Source: Nautilus pompilius | Taxonomy: Eukaryota > Mollusca > Cephalopoda > Nautilida > Nautilidae | NCBI GenBank assembly: GCA_018389105.1 | Contig: JACATO010000045.1 | Location: forward strand, 62,001-126,000 | DNA length: 64,000 nucleotides | Direction of reading: 5' to 3' | Shown here: positions 37,710 to 50,618 of the stretch, in pieces | How positions within the stretch are numbered: position 1 is the first letter of the stretch | Layout: the number at the start of each line of letters is the position of its first letter | Made by a program: the position numbers and the translations under genes | Notes under the pieces: model-generated | What the model saw: the letters and a program-made list of their open reading frames with translations, nothing else | Told to the model about the DNA's origin: nothing | Databases searched by the model: none

Positions 37710-39697
37710 TAGAGATATTAGATTTTCAGACAAGATAAATATTTTCGCATCAGACTAATGTACTTACCGCGCGGGAAAAAGAATAAAATAACCCCAAATA
37801 ACATTAAAAATGCCAATGAGATTGGTTGTGTTTGTGCCTCTCTGCATCTATCGACGCCACTCTGTGGATCATAGACACCGTTCAGAATTAAGCAAATCCG
37901 CTTCTTCGTTTCTACCACGTGGAATATCTTGCTTACAAACGACTGGCGACCATTTCGTTCTTTCCATCGAAACGTGAGAGTGTATTTTGATAGCTGCTAC
38001 GGATATCCGGACGATTTTTCTTACTGAGCGAATCTTTAAGTGTTTGCGGAATTGACTATGCTGGTGTTCAATGGAGAAAAACTGCTATTCTGTTCAGAAG
38101 CAGTGAGTGATGTTCATCGGCCAGTGAAAGGGTTAGATCGTGAAAAACAGAAAGAATAGTCGAGTTTGTTTTGTTTTGTTTTTTTAAAGTAAAATATTAA
38201 ATTAGCTGAAATAAGATTCTTTGAAGAGTTCTCCGCTATATTTCTCTTCCGCTCAGACTGATATGGTTTTAGGTCGCCAAAAAGCCACGTTTTATATTGC
38301 ACCCGGAAGTAAGCAGCCAACAGGTTCCGTGCCTCTTGTTAATTCATCCGCGTATTTAGCAACATGGCCATTCTCTGGCACTTCTTGAGTGGTCATATAT
38401 GCAAAGCAGCACTTAGTTCTCATCCTGGCCTGCTGACAAACAAGGCAATCCCACCTGTCTCTAGTCTGTTATAGCGCCATTTCTAAAGCAATCATTCCAA
38501 AAAGCAAAGCAACAGCGATGTCTATCCTACACAGGTAATTTTAGTTTTGTATTAAGTTTTGTGAAAATCGCATTGGCACTTCGGGTTTATCTGAGATCCC
38601 AAAGAAATTACCAACCGCTGTGTCAAGTGCAGCTTTTTTTAAAAAAAAACTTATTAAATAGTGAAAATAATATATAATGTTTTTCATTCTCAATCCAACA
38701 AGGTAGACGATGCCAGATTACAGAGACAACCATGTGCGGGGTTCTTTCTCCTGCACCGGCTGAACTAGTAGATTTTAAATTGTTTTGTTATCCCGAGTAA
38801 TTAAAATAGGCAACCTTTAATTTAGATCATAGTCTGGTGTCTCTTGCGATCTTTCCGTAAGCCACCTTCAGAGTTGGTAGGGTTGGTGATGTGAGATCCG
38901 CCTGGTTTAACCCTTGCTCAGTGAAGCATCTCGGGATCGTAGCACTCGAATCGTCACCCACGTGCACTAAACATCAACGACTTCATAGATAGATAGAAGA
39001 AAACCGCACCATGCAAAAGAAATCAGCGAAAAGAAGCTGATCGTGAGAAATTATGCTACTGGGAAAAATATAAACTCGGCCTTACACATTACGGACGGAA
39101 GTGAGGAAGCCATCTTGGTAAGCGGAGTGCCATGCTACTTCGTTAACCTCCGGCCCAATATTCATTTTATCGACCTTAGATAAAAGTATTTCTTTTCAGT
39201 AAACAACCTACAAAGAATATTACCATAAATGTTAAGCATTACACTGCGATAAATTAGTTAATTATCTCACGTGGACTACGTTTAATGTCTTACCGACCCT
39301 TACTTAATAAGCTACTCTTACAGCGAACCATAAAAATTATCGTCAATGCTTATTTTAATAAGCTAAAGTCAGGTGGTTACCACAGCATCTTTGGTAAGGT
39401 AGACGGATATCTTGTATTTGCCTAGCTAAACTTAGCCAAAGATTAATGTATTTTGCTGCGACAGCTAACTTGATGAACCATAGTAAATATAACAGCAGGA
39501 ATCAATTATACACGTCAAAAACTAACATGGCAGCAATAGTAAATCAAAATATACGGTAATATTTATCTTTGTGACCGTATGTTTCGTTATCCATAATGGC
39601 TACAAATTAAAACAAAATATTGTTTCTCCACAATTAGGAGTTAGATGCAACATTTAATATTAGTTCTTAATGTTTCATTTGCTTTCAGCTATCAGAG

Positions 39698-40348
39698 GAT
39701 AAACGTCATGGAGTTTCAGTTGTCACAAAGATACACGACATGAAGTTACATCTGTCGCTAGATACACGACATGAAGTTACATCTGTCGCTAGATACACGA
39801 CATGAAGTTACATCTATCGCTAGATACACGACATGAAGTTACATCTGTCGCTAGATAAACGTCATGAAGTTACATCTGTCGCTAGATAAACGTCATGAAG
39901 TTACATCTGTCACTAGATAAACGTCATGAAGTTACATCTGTCACTAGATACACGACGTGAAGTTACATCTGTCACTAGATAAACGTCATGAAGTTACATC
40001 TGTCGCTAGATAAACGTCACGAAGTTACATCTGTCACTAGATACACGACGTGAAGTTACATCTGTCACTAGATAAACGTCATGAAGTTACATCTGTCGCT
40101 AGATAAACGTCACGAAGTTACATCTGTCGCTAGATAAACGTCATGAAGTTACATCTGTCGCTAGATAAACGTCATGAAGTTACATCTGTCGCTAGATAAA
40201 CGTCATGAAGTTACATCTGTCGCTAGATAAACGTCATGAAGTTACATCTGTCACTAGATACACGACATGAAGTTACATCTGTCGCTAGATAAACGTCATG
40301 AAGTTACAACTGTCACAAGATACACTTAATGAAATTACAGCTGTTACA
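39698..40348 (+). repeat. 31-bp minisatellite, about 21 units
   Basis: Units of 31 bp (AGATAAACGTCATGAAGTTA plus CATCTGTCGCT) repeat in strict register from 39729 to 40317, with one diverged unit at each edge (39698 and 40318). Variants fall at fixed positions: AACGTC or CACGAC, CAT, CGT or CAC, and GTCGCT or GTCACT. Two adjacent triplets of units (starting 39946 and 40039) repeat the same variant order, a 93-bp higher-order pattern. Because 31 is not a multiple of three the array cannot encode a repeated peptide. Confidence 0.97.
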
Positions 40349-41053
40349 AGAAGCAGATAATAAATTTGGTTTTGTACAATGCACAGAAGAAATTACAGTT
40401 TTTAATTTCATATAAAATAAGCGCATAAATTAATTTTTGGAGTGCATATTTTATAAAGCTGGCAGTCTTCAAGATAAGATACACTTGGAATCTCATATTT
40501 AAGCTATAAAATATATTTACAGAAACGCTGGGGTGAGCAAATTATTTATGCATTTCATATCATCTGTCATTGAATATTATAAAATGTTTATGAAATTTTA
40601 ACACCATATTTTTGTTGCATTTGTCTGTCACGTTCGCATTTAAAGCTAAGAACGAGGAGGCTCTGCATATGGAGAGAAAATGAGGCCTTCTCTTCGCGAT
40701 TTCTTTGCTGTTTATTACCTAAATTTTATATGGTTAGCATTCGAATAAAAATGGGGCGAACACCGATTTTCGGAAAAGGAATCAAGACGGGGAAATAAAT
40801 ATTCATTGGTGTGTAAATTTGTGTCGCCTATGTGGGCGTGAGTGATGGAGAGGTTAGGTTTACTCCCAGAAGCCGTCCTGCCAATTTAAGAAGAGGGAAA
40901 TCAATGCTAAAAGTTGCTACTACTTATTAGTTTTGTTGTTGGCGTCGTCTCCCCGGCGTACCCGCCATTTCCTCATTTTTTCACCGTAGAAAACAATAAC
41001 GCGGCTCCTGGACTAAAAAAGAAACAAACTACAAGGGCCTCTATTTTCATAAC

Positions 41054-41095
41054 CGAGGGTCCATCCACAAACGAGGGTCCATCCACAAACGAGGG
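41054..41095 (+). repeat. 18-bp direct repeat, two copies plus partial
   Basis: CGAGGGTCCATCCACAAA occurs at 41054 and 41072, followed by CGAGGG. Both copies lie in a small open frame (40914-41162), where they would encode a duplicated EGPSTN; the frame is not otherwise recognisable. Confidence 0.9.
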
Positions 41096-42083
41096 AATAA
41101 ATCAAAATGTCCGCGGTGAAAGTAAATTGACGATAGCAGGTTCCCTTTTGTTTTCCTTTTGATTTTTCTTTGTTAACGGTAATTACCTCGGTTGTTGTTT
41201 GTCTTTTTCCTGTTCACTCCTTCACGTTTGTTGTCGGGTGGGGGACCGAGGGGTTATAATATTTATTTAACCAGCTGAATGGAGTTTGCATTCAGGATTC
41301 GTCGTGCACTCGAGCTTTCGGCAAATAACCGGCTAGAATGTTGGGTAATTATGGCTTGTCAGGGTTTGTCGGCCGTGCGGCTGTGAGTTGGGCCCCCTCC
41401 CCAGACTTCAAACAAAATAGATGGGGCCACGCTTAGTGGGCGAGGAAAAAAGCAGCCTAAAGACCGAACAGCGACGGTCTAATAAGAACGACGTTACCAA
41501 GACACGATTCCATTAATGCCCGCAAATGCAGACTATCCATTGGCTTCGATCCGAAACTTAAGGAAGCAGCAAATACCAGAATTAGACACCAATGGATTTC
41601 TTTTAAATGTCGGTAAAAAAAAGAGAAAAAAAAAAGGGGGGACACTTGAATAATTACTTTGTAACTGTTTGGAGACGGTGTAGGACTGGGAGAGTTCAGA
41701 CTTCAATTACATACGAGTTATCATTTTGCCGATTGCTTTCAAAAACCGGCCAACATCCGCCGAATCGTAAATGGATTTAGTCTGTTTCTCAAATGATAAT
41801 CAACATTTTCAATGCTGAGTAATTTTATTAATTTTTTTCTCTTATCAAAATTAATTTAGCCAAAGCATTGTCCTTTTATTCCTGTATTTTTTTCCCTCTA
41901 TTTTTAAGAGATGAATATTTATAATTGTCTAACCATATCACGCACGATTTCGGGGGGAAAAAATTGGCAAAAACGTTTATTTCGATCGTTTTTACCTAAA
42001 CTCATGAAAATCGCGTAGGAAAACAATTAATCGGATCGATCGAACACTTCACAAGATTTCCTCTGGTTTTTTTATTTTTTCAG

Positions 42084-42243
42084 AAACCAAGATGTCCTTC
42101 GTAGAAAGTTCTTCGTTGAGACCAAATCCAAGCGCAAATATGCGAACCAATTCCTCCGAGACTTGTCTCTGCTTAGAGATCGTCTCGAACTCCGGCTTCG
42201 TTTCGTGCTAGAAAGTTTGTGGTTCCTGGAGGCTTTACTGTGA
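42084..42243 (+). CDS. Possible terminal exon, unrecognised
   Basis: A pyrimidine-rich acceptor (TTTTTTTATTTTTTCAG) at 42067-42083 precedes an open frame of 52 codons ending in TGA at 42241. The peptide (NQDVLRRKFFVETKSKRKYA then a Leu/Arg-rich stretch) looks like an amphipathic helix but matches nothing I know. No partner exon was found. Weak evidence only. Confidence 0.15.
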
Positions 42244-45200
42244 CCCGCGTAATATTACAGTCAAGATGTCAGCTGTTACGAATGCTACATTAAATGTTTT
42301 AGACGAAAACGTTATTGGCCTAATGCTTAACTGATCGGTGATTCACGAAAACCTGATATCTGCCTACTATGTATACTTCATCAGCTCTCCTACACTGTAT
42401 GCTGTACCACTTCCGGCTTACAGGCAGATGACCTTTGTTACGGATTTTATGGAAATATCCAAAAACCGTTAATATATATAAAGATCTTTTTGAAAAATAA
42501 TTCAAGAAAACTGAAATCGGTTTGAAATAAGATTGCAGTGCTAGTTTCCCGTGAATATTTATTTGGCAAGTGATCCTTTAATAAGTATCCCTAACGGGGG
42601 TGGTGGGGGGGACAACAAGGGAGATAAATCATGGCATCACGAGATTTGCTTACCCGCTTTCTCGGATCAGTTCTTAACGAGCCGTTTCGAATAAACGTCT
42701 CTATTTGCGAAATGAGTGTGAATGGTTCTAATTCCGTTTGATTTTGTGGCTCCTTTTACACGCAAAACTCCCCCTAGCTGTCGCAAACTGGTGAAAAACG
42801 TGTAGTGGTTTCACCGGCTTGCCGGTCTGGAAGGGGTTACCCTGCCCCCATTCTTTGAGCGGAAAGATCTTGAGGGGAGAAACGTTAATGAAATAACGCT
42901 TACACATTCACAGTGCAGGTGATCGTCGCGGGACAGAAGCGGTTAAGATTAATATGAGTTAAAATCCGACTCATCATCGGCCCAGTAATTGGAATTTGTT
43001 CGGACACAAGTAAGCGTTAATTAGAAAGTCTTCCGGAAAGATCCACTACTCGTAATGTCACACGATGTAAGTTCCTATTTTAGAATTAATTTAACCGTGT
43101 CCCCGGGTTACCTTTCCTCTCGCGCACACACGCGGTGTTGGTGTCCGCCGAGACCTCACGCGGACGCGCAGTGGCGCGAGCAGACCACGTGTTCGGGTCG
43201 TTCTGAACGACGGAAGACGGTTGATTGGTCTGGCTGATAACCGGTGCATCGCGACTTATATCGATGGACAGACGGCGAGAATAACTCGGCGGTCTAACTT
43301 CCATCTTTAATCACCGAAGCAGAAGATTATCTCTACATGGTATTCAGATGAGATTAAATATGAATGAATGTGAATGTCGTGCAGACACGGTGACGGAGTT
43401 TCGGGTCCCTAACCCTTCGTATTCCACGCCAGTTTCACCCGTACACTAAGCAGGGCACCGCAGCCTGGAAACACTCAGTAATTCCGCTGAACCGGCCGTA
43501 TATTTAGTCAGCACGCTCGCAATACAAAACACGCGACATTCGACCAATACACGGGTTTGTCCTTAGAAAGGGCTATGCTAATGACGTGCGTCACAGCCCC
43601 TACGGCTCAGTTTGTGATGAGAGATACAGATTTGAAGGGTAGTGGACTGCAAATGCGCCCAAGGTGATGTACAGAAGATCAAGGCTTCATTAATGATGAA
43701 ACAACCATATATATTCTAGATAGATAGTTTTATTTAACATTGTCTTCAGCGGGATGCAATTATCATAGTCCCATTTTCACTTTCGATAGCTTATCGCGTA
43801 TGAGTCAATCCACCTTTTTCTACAACTGAAGTTGCACTTCTACGATGCGACCACGCACTGTATTGGTCGAATCAGCCCAGGAGATCATCGTCATAAATCT
43901 CGAGTCGTTTACATATATTTCTACTTTCTTTTTTTTTTTTTTTTTTGTTATAGGATTGTTAGCGTGCGACGGCCACGTCGCCAAATCCGTCGCCCGTTAT
44001 TAGCCATTCTTCTGTAGACGGACCCTATACTTCGCTTGTGTCAAACCGCGAACGCGACAGCGCTAATCGCGCCAGATGTCAACTGGGACGTTCAATAAAC
44101 CACTCGAAAATGTGCCAGTTCCACCCCTCCCCCTTGTACGTGACACAGAACCCGCCAAGTCTTCGAGAGGTACTGGCTGAGGTAAACTGCTCGACTTTTA
44201 CCATGAGATGTGAACAGATGCCAACTGACGATCTCTCTTTTGCTGGTCATGGAAGCTAATCGTTAACAAAGCCCCTTATATCAAAGCTCAGTATTAAGGC
44301 ATATAAATGTCACAAGCTATAGAATTAAGAGATTTAAATGATTCATTTTTAAAGATAATTATAAGATTTTGCATGTAAATTTTTCAGACGTGAACAAATA
44401 AGTTGTTTTAAACACAAAAAGGCCTAGTATATTAATTTGTTAGAAATACCGTGACGGTCGCATGTATTGAGTACAGACCGTTTACCGCTAGACGGTGCAC
44501 CGCAGCTGATACCTAACTCACGGCCTGCTGGTTCAGCTCTCTCAGAAGGGTCTGGACCCTCTATAGCGAAATATACTGAACCGATTTATAAAACAAACCA
44601 TCAATTTTTTTAGTTGTGGAAAATTTGAACAGCCAATCTTAACCATTGTGAAACGTTCTCCATTTCTGAGTGTAAAATTCATTTTATTGATAGGAACTTC
44701 TAGAAAGAGGGATGCCGTAAGGGTCAGGGTTGAGTCTTTTGATAAAGGCGGCCCTGGAGACTGGACAGACAGTGTTGACATCAGCGCCCCAGCTCCACCC
44801 CACGCACACGACTCTGCCGGCGCCATGTTTGAAGAAAGTGCTCGCCCCGCCATGTCCGGTTCGCTGTTCTCGAAAGATCTGCGAGGAAGTCGGCGTGGTG
44901 TTAGCGCAGGTTCCGGTTGGGTTTTGCCTAAAAAGAAAATACCCCCAACTTGATTTTCCGGAATTTTGTTCCTGCACATAAAAACCTTCGCTGGAATTCA
45001 ACAAATACCTAGGAAATTTCCGTCATCTTAGCGTATCCATGCTGCCCCGACCATTCCTCTTCGTTACATAGCACCACTGCCTTACTCTCCCATCGGTAGA
45101 GAGGGCGTCCCTGCACGTTCGTCGATATAACCGCCTGTGCCCTATGAAGCTGCAGGGGAATAATGGGTCCGACGTTTAGACGAACTCTACCTACGCAAGG

Positions 45201-46215
45201 TGCCTGGGTGCACTGGTCTCCGTCTGCCTCGAGTTGGTGTGGGTCATGCGCAGCAGTCCTCGCCGGCACGCGCGCAGTCTTGTGTCGAACCTGTCTCCAC
45301 ACGTCGCATCAGACAAAGGTGGCGTGGCATCGTGGCAGCTCGGTTGACCTGCTTGACGAAATCCTAGATCGCTTAGCTTAAGCATCGTTGCCCGTATACT
45401 GTTTGATGATATCACACTTGGCTCGGTTAGAAGAAGCGATCAGTTCTGCTGTAAAGTTCTGTCGGATTCCCAGCTGTTTTCTCGAATGACTCAAACAGGA
45501 CGCGCAGGTAATTTCTTTAAAAGAACCCAACGTTCTTGCACAGTAGACACGGACTGACTGACGGCCCGTGCACCATTGGTCGCTCTTCGCGTGACGGGTG
45601 TTTAACTCGGTTCAGCGTACTGAAGACAAGTATGTGGTCTTTGGGGAAATACTTCGGTCTGGCATTTCAAGCCAACTAAGGGGAAAAGTTACTCGATACA
45701 CTTGATATCCATCCCCCGATACACAGTTCCACAGCTTTGTGTGTATGCTTACCCACTACTGCGCAGTTCTCTCCTTGGCTGCTCAGCCAAAGCGAGTAAT
45801 TATTTTTTTAAAATAATTTGAAGATAATACTTGTTGGAATGCAGTGTTATAGGAATTCTGGATAGTTTTAATAATTTTAGGCATATTCTTACCTTTTAAC
45901 ATAGTGAAAACCACAAGATTTGACACATTTAGCCAGCACTTATAAATAACGCAAAGTTTCATGTGATAGTGGATTTGATGCACTCTAAATCTAAACGAGA
46001 TTGATCAATACCTTAAAAACCGTAATGGAGGACAGGCAGTAGCAAAAACTCATTGGCGTGGTAATACAGAATCTGTTTCCTTCTCTATTCGTGTTCAATG
46101 TATTTATTCCACTACAGCATTTGAATGCCCACTAATCAATTAAGAAGTATCACCTATAAACAGGTTTTTTTTCAGTCCCACTCAAAAAGAATCTTTAAAA
46201 TTAATGAATAAATTT

Positions 46216-46740
46216 AGAGAGAGAGAGAGAGAGGCGAGAGAGAGGGAGGAGAGACGGAGAGAGATGGAATGAGCGAGGGGGAGGGAGAGAGGAGAGGAGA
46301 GGCGGGAGGAGAGAGAGAGGAGAGAGAGGGAGAGAGGGAGGAGAGGAGCTGAGAGGAGAGAAGGGAGGAGAGAGATAGAGAGGAGCGGAGGAGGAGGACG
46401 GAGAGAGAGGAGAGAGAGAGAGCGAGAGAGAGAGGAGGAGAGAGAGATGAGAGATGAGAGAGAGATGAGAGAGAGCGCGAGAGAGAGAGAGAGCGGAGAG
46501 GAGAAGAGATGATGATGAGAGAGAGAGACAGGAGAGAGAGGAGAGCCGAGAGAGGAGAGAGATATGATGAGAGAGAGGAGAGAGAGAGAGAGGAGAGAGA
46601 GGAGATGGATGATGAGAGAGAGAGAGGGAGAGAGATGATGATGAGAGAGAGAGAGAGAGAGAGGTGATGATGAGAGAGAGAGAGAGATGATATGATGAGA
46701 GAGCGAGGAGACAGAGAGAGAGGGAGGAGAGGAGAGAGAA
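46216..46740 (+). repeat. Imperfect (GA)n polypurine tract
   Basis: About 525 bases almost wholly G/A, with GAGAGAG runs, GAGGAG blocks and interspersed GATGATGAGAG. The minus-strand frame of 186 codons is a Ser/Leu repeat and is rejected as a gene. Such mirror-like purine runs can adopt triplex (H-DNA) structure. Confidence 0.95.
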
Positions 46741-47140
46741 TGAATTCACCTGGTTCAGCACGAAATGTAACTTCTAAATTAACGCAGGATAAAATGTCGT
46801 CTTCGACTGTTCTCTAACGTCTGACAAAAAGGAACTAAAGGACGAGCTTCTTTCCGATGTACATATTTGCATGACCCGTGAAATTAGTAATAAAGCAAAA
46901 GGCGATGTCAAATAAAGACGACGATGGCGTCTTGCTTGTTTAATCTAACCGTTAAAGACCGAGTAGATCAGAACATGAAACCTCCAGAAGATCTGCCATA
47001 CGAGTTAATACCGTTCGAAATGTTCTTCCTGCAATCTGTGCGCTCTGCTCTAAAAATTTGGGGGATTTGCTTCTTGCAAATAAATGTATTCCCGGCCTGA
47101 TGGTGGTTGTTATTACTTTTTTGGTGAATTTGTGTCTAGA

Positions 47141-47385
47141 TCTCCCTTCTCTCTATCTCTCTTCTCTTCCCCTCTCTTCCCTCCCCCCTCTCTCTCTCTC
47201 TTCTCCTCTCTTCTCTCTCCCCCTCCCCCCTCTCTCTCTCTTCTCCCTCCCTCTCTCCCCACTCTCTCTCTCTCTCTCCCTCTCTCTCTCTCCCTCTCTC
47301 TCTCTCTGCCTCTCTCTCTCTTCTCTCTCTGCTCTTCTCTCTCCCATCTCTCTCTCTCTCTCTCCATCTCTCTCTCTCTCTCTCT
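47141..47385 (+). repeat. (CT)n polypyrimidine tract
   Basis: About 245 bases of C/T, including CCCTCCCCCC interruptions. It is the complementary type to the (GA)n tract 400 bp upstream, giving an opposed pair. Confidence 0.95.
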
Positions 47386-48126
47386 AACGGTACTTTTCTT
47401 ATTTATTTTAAATTTATTACTCATAGCAGGGTATCTGGAACAAAGAGTCTAAAGCACAGACGTTACATCTCTGGTATAAAACCAAGGAATCTGGGCTGCA
47501 GATCACGTTATCTCTATTTCTCACTTCCTTACCCAACCTCTGGTGTGTGGGAAAGGTGGGCGCGAAAGTAACCCGGGGACACGGTTAAATTAATTCTAAA
47601 TTAGAATCTACTTCGTGGTACATAAGCAGAGCGGTAGTGAGCCCCGGACCCTTTCTCATTAACGCTCCCTTGTATCCGAACGAGTTTTTCAATTACCGTT
47701 CCTATTATAAATCAGATTTTAACGCGTATTAATCTAATAGCGATCTTTTTTCGAAGCATCGCACTAAGGTTATCAGTTGTTCGCGTGTGCTGTTCATTGA
47801 GACTTTAACCCTGGAGATGTTCCCTCCCTGGCGTTAGATGCAGATTAATGTAGTAATTCGTTCAACGCCAAAATCACTGCCGTAAACGGGCTCGGTCGGT
47901 CGGTAGGGGGGGGGAGAGACCTCGAAATTCGAGTTGAAATAGAATTTTTCGACAATCATTATTACTACTACTATTAGTAGAAGTGGTAACAGATACAGTA
48001 CGATGAAATAGCGCACTGATGGTGGTGAAGAAGAGCGGGGTGAGTCGCTATAGCTCCAGTATTTCCCAATTAAGCGTATAGAGGAGCTTTAGTGGACGCC
48101 ATGGTACGGTCAAAGTATATGACGTC

Positions 48127-48357
48127 ATGGCCTCACCAGGAACTGGTGTCGCCCCACCACACACCAGCAGCAGCAGCAGCAGTACTTGGACCGTAATATT
48201 CTCATACCGACAGTACTGCAGCAGCCTTCGTCGTTCCGCGGGACTTTGTCATCTTGCACGCGGAAACGTGTCATGTCTGCCATCCGACTTTCTCTCCAGC
48301 AAATATAGAACCAGCCTCTTCCCTACACCAGATAGGGGTGGCTTAGAGTATAGTTAA
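48127..48357 (+). other. Small frame with poly-Ser, unrecognised
   Basis: The ATG overlaps a perfect TGACGTCA (48120-48127) and the frame of 76 codons carries six Ser from a (CAG)n-type run at about 48166-48182. No family resemblance and no clear splice sites. Listed because of the CRE at its start; probably not coding. Confidence 0.12.
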
Positions 48358-50618
48358 AGGTCTGCGCCAGGAACACCCCTTCGCCTAATTTTGGGGGTGC
48401 GACCAAAGAAAACAACAGTCTCACCCTCTAGGCAATTTAATCGGAATGAAAATTCCAATCTTATTCAGCGATTTGCCACTGGCGTTTTTGTTTTAATTTA
48501 CAGCTTACTGTTGTTAACTCTTAGTGGTCTCTACTAAAATCTTTGAACAACTTTTCAGCCTGGTTTATTACCGGCCTGCGACCAAAGCCACGATGGAGCA
48601 ACTGGTTTTGGCCAATAGCAGCAGGAATTAAAAGTCAGTTTTCCGTTTGATTAAAGTTGCCCTGGTCTGTCACCAATAAATATATAATTGAATCTTGGCC
48701 CCGCGAACTTATTTACTTCGTGGAAATGTTGCACGCTTTACGATAATGCACGAATATCGCCATTTAACTTCGTTCTCTACATAAGATCATGGTGTCTTGC
48801 TTTAAAATGCTCGTTAATTCATGAGTTATCAAATAAAGAATTTTGCTGCCTAAGATGACGTTCGGTATAAATTTGAAACAGAATTACTTAACTATCGAGA
48901 GAAAACATAATAAGGTTCTCTTTTTTTTAAAAAAGAAAAGATGTACATCACGTGCTTTTCGCCACAAATGGTTACATTAATGTGAAAGGTACTGAGTGGC
49001 ACAGCTCCTTAACTCAACCTGTGCCAAATACATCCAAAGTGGTCTACAGAGAGTAATGAATAATTGCATTGTCGTGCGTGAGGAAATCAATAAAAGCAAC
49101 TTGTACTAAATAGTTTACCAAAGTTCACAATAATTTCCATAGCTTGTTCGTGATTTCAATTGTCTCTTCTAAACTGTGGACTGTATCTCTGACGGATGGT
49201 GCGAAATTTGCACATCCTACCAATGTGCGTCTGTAAGCATACTTCTTCATTCGCATTAATAATTACTACTGCAGAAAAAAAGACGTATGTATTTATTTAC
49301 TTATTTATTTATTTTAAAATTCAACATGATCTGACCAAAGGAAAGAATACTATAACGGTGTAAATTAATTTTCTGCTTTTGTACTACTTACTTACGTTGT
49401 TTATATTAAGAATGATTATATGGGAGATAATTCAGAAATTTGTTTAGCGATTTTCTTTTATTATCTTCCCGACCGTGTAATCTTTTATGGATTTTTTTTT
49501 TAAGATATCGCACTTTTCGGATGCTGGTGGCCTAACTAAGAAGCTCGACACGTCGTTTTCAGGTCTTCACCGCGATCCCTCGTCCCGATCAACCTTTTCT
49601 GCCGCTGTCTTCAAAACTATTAAAGTCCCGTCCTTTAAGTCATCGGTTTGACTCTTTAATATGAACGGGTATCTTCATAGGTATAGCATATAGAAATAGA
49701 TTTTGATATGTAGTGATAATGTGTTGGCTCTGACAGTTCAATCGAATGTCTCCGTCGTCAATGCAGCCGGCATCACTAATAGCAGAGGAGTTTGCAATGT
49801 GGTGCCGAGAGGCTCGAACTGCTTCGGTCAGCCGCCGTTGCTATGAACTGGCCCAGTGCAGAAGAACGTGGATGATTTTTATTGCTATTTGGCTTACAAC
49901 GTTTTCGGCTTGAATGCTAATAAAAACGGATATGAAAAGGATGATAAAACAGAAAAGGGGGGAAACGGATGGTTAAAGGTATAACTTTGTGCCAATGTAA
50001 CTTTGCTCGCTGATAGCAGAACCAATGGGGTAACAGACTGGCTGCCGCCTGTGTTAGAGAAGTACATATATTTTCGGAGTCACACCTGGATATCGTGTCT
50101 GTTGGGACATCTCTTCACATCAAGCAGTGAGTGGCCTTAGCTGACTGTTCGGCCCACGGCGAGGGCTTCTCTACAGCGAAGAATGGTAAAGGGGTGGAGT
50201 TTGTAGGGTTTCTCGAAACGGCGCATTTATTCGAACAATCGCCCGCGCGACCTAAACGTTGAAGGTTCCGAGTAGGGGTGCGCGGCTGTTTGAGGTGGAA
50301 GGTTAACCCCATAAACACCGTAGGTGACAAAAATCTTTAAAGGGCCACTGTTTCTCATCAGGTGTTTCGCGACAGTAGAAGCAGAGCCACGTTGTAGGTA
50401 GAAAGTTGGGAATTAGTCCAGCATTTAAAGCAGACCATGGCGATGATGAAAAGATTGCGCCAAAATGACACCATGTTTAAATACTGTGCTAAGTTATTTG
50501 TGAGACTGTACAAATCCTCAATGCTGGAAGCATCTTTGGTTTCGATCTCGAGCTAAGAGGTTGGCAAATACCCTGACTAAGCCTGAGCATCCACGCCTAC
50601 GACTAAGCGATTAAAAGT

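Larger units (their letters stand above)
29751..39697. other. Non-coding sequence, AT-rich with one GC-rich block
   Basis: Apart from the 80-bp repeats, the 34.2-35.7 kb block and CT tracts, nothing gene-like was recognised. 36.0-37.6 kb and 30.0-33.4 kb are AT-rich unique DNA. T/A palindromic runs at 35263-35280 and 38634-38649. The 84-codon minus frame at 32390-32644 and the 126-codon minus frame at 33488-33868 match no family I know. Confidence 0.55.
40349..46215. other. Non-coding unique sequence
   Basis: AT-rich to about 43 kb, then GC-richer at 43.05-43.56 and 44.7-45.8 kb. Contains the 18-bp duplication at 41.05 kb, the weak exon candidate at 42.08 kb and T18 at 43929-43946. The 145-codon minus frame at 44542-44979 overlaps plus frames and is not recognisable. 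Confidence 0.55.

Noticed and set aside
39698-40348. CRISPR-like regular array
   Set aside because: Units abut without unique spacers and the context is eukaryotic; it is a minisatellite.
46201-46761. 186-codon minus-strand Ser/Leu-rich frame
   Set aside because: Pure (CT)n translation without start context or conserved sequence.
47058-47452. Several overlapping 64-122 codon frames
   Set aside because: All arise from the (CT)n tract on both strands.
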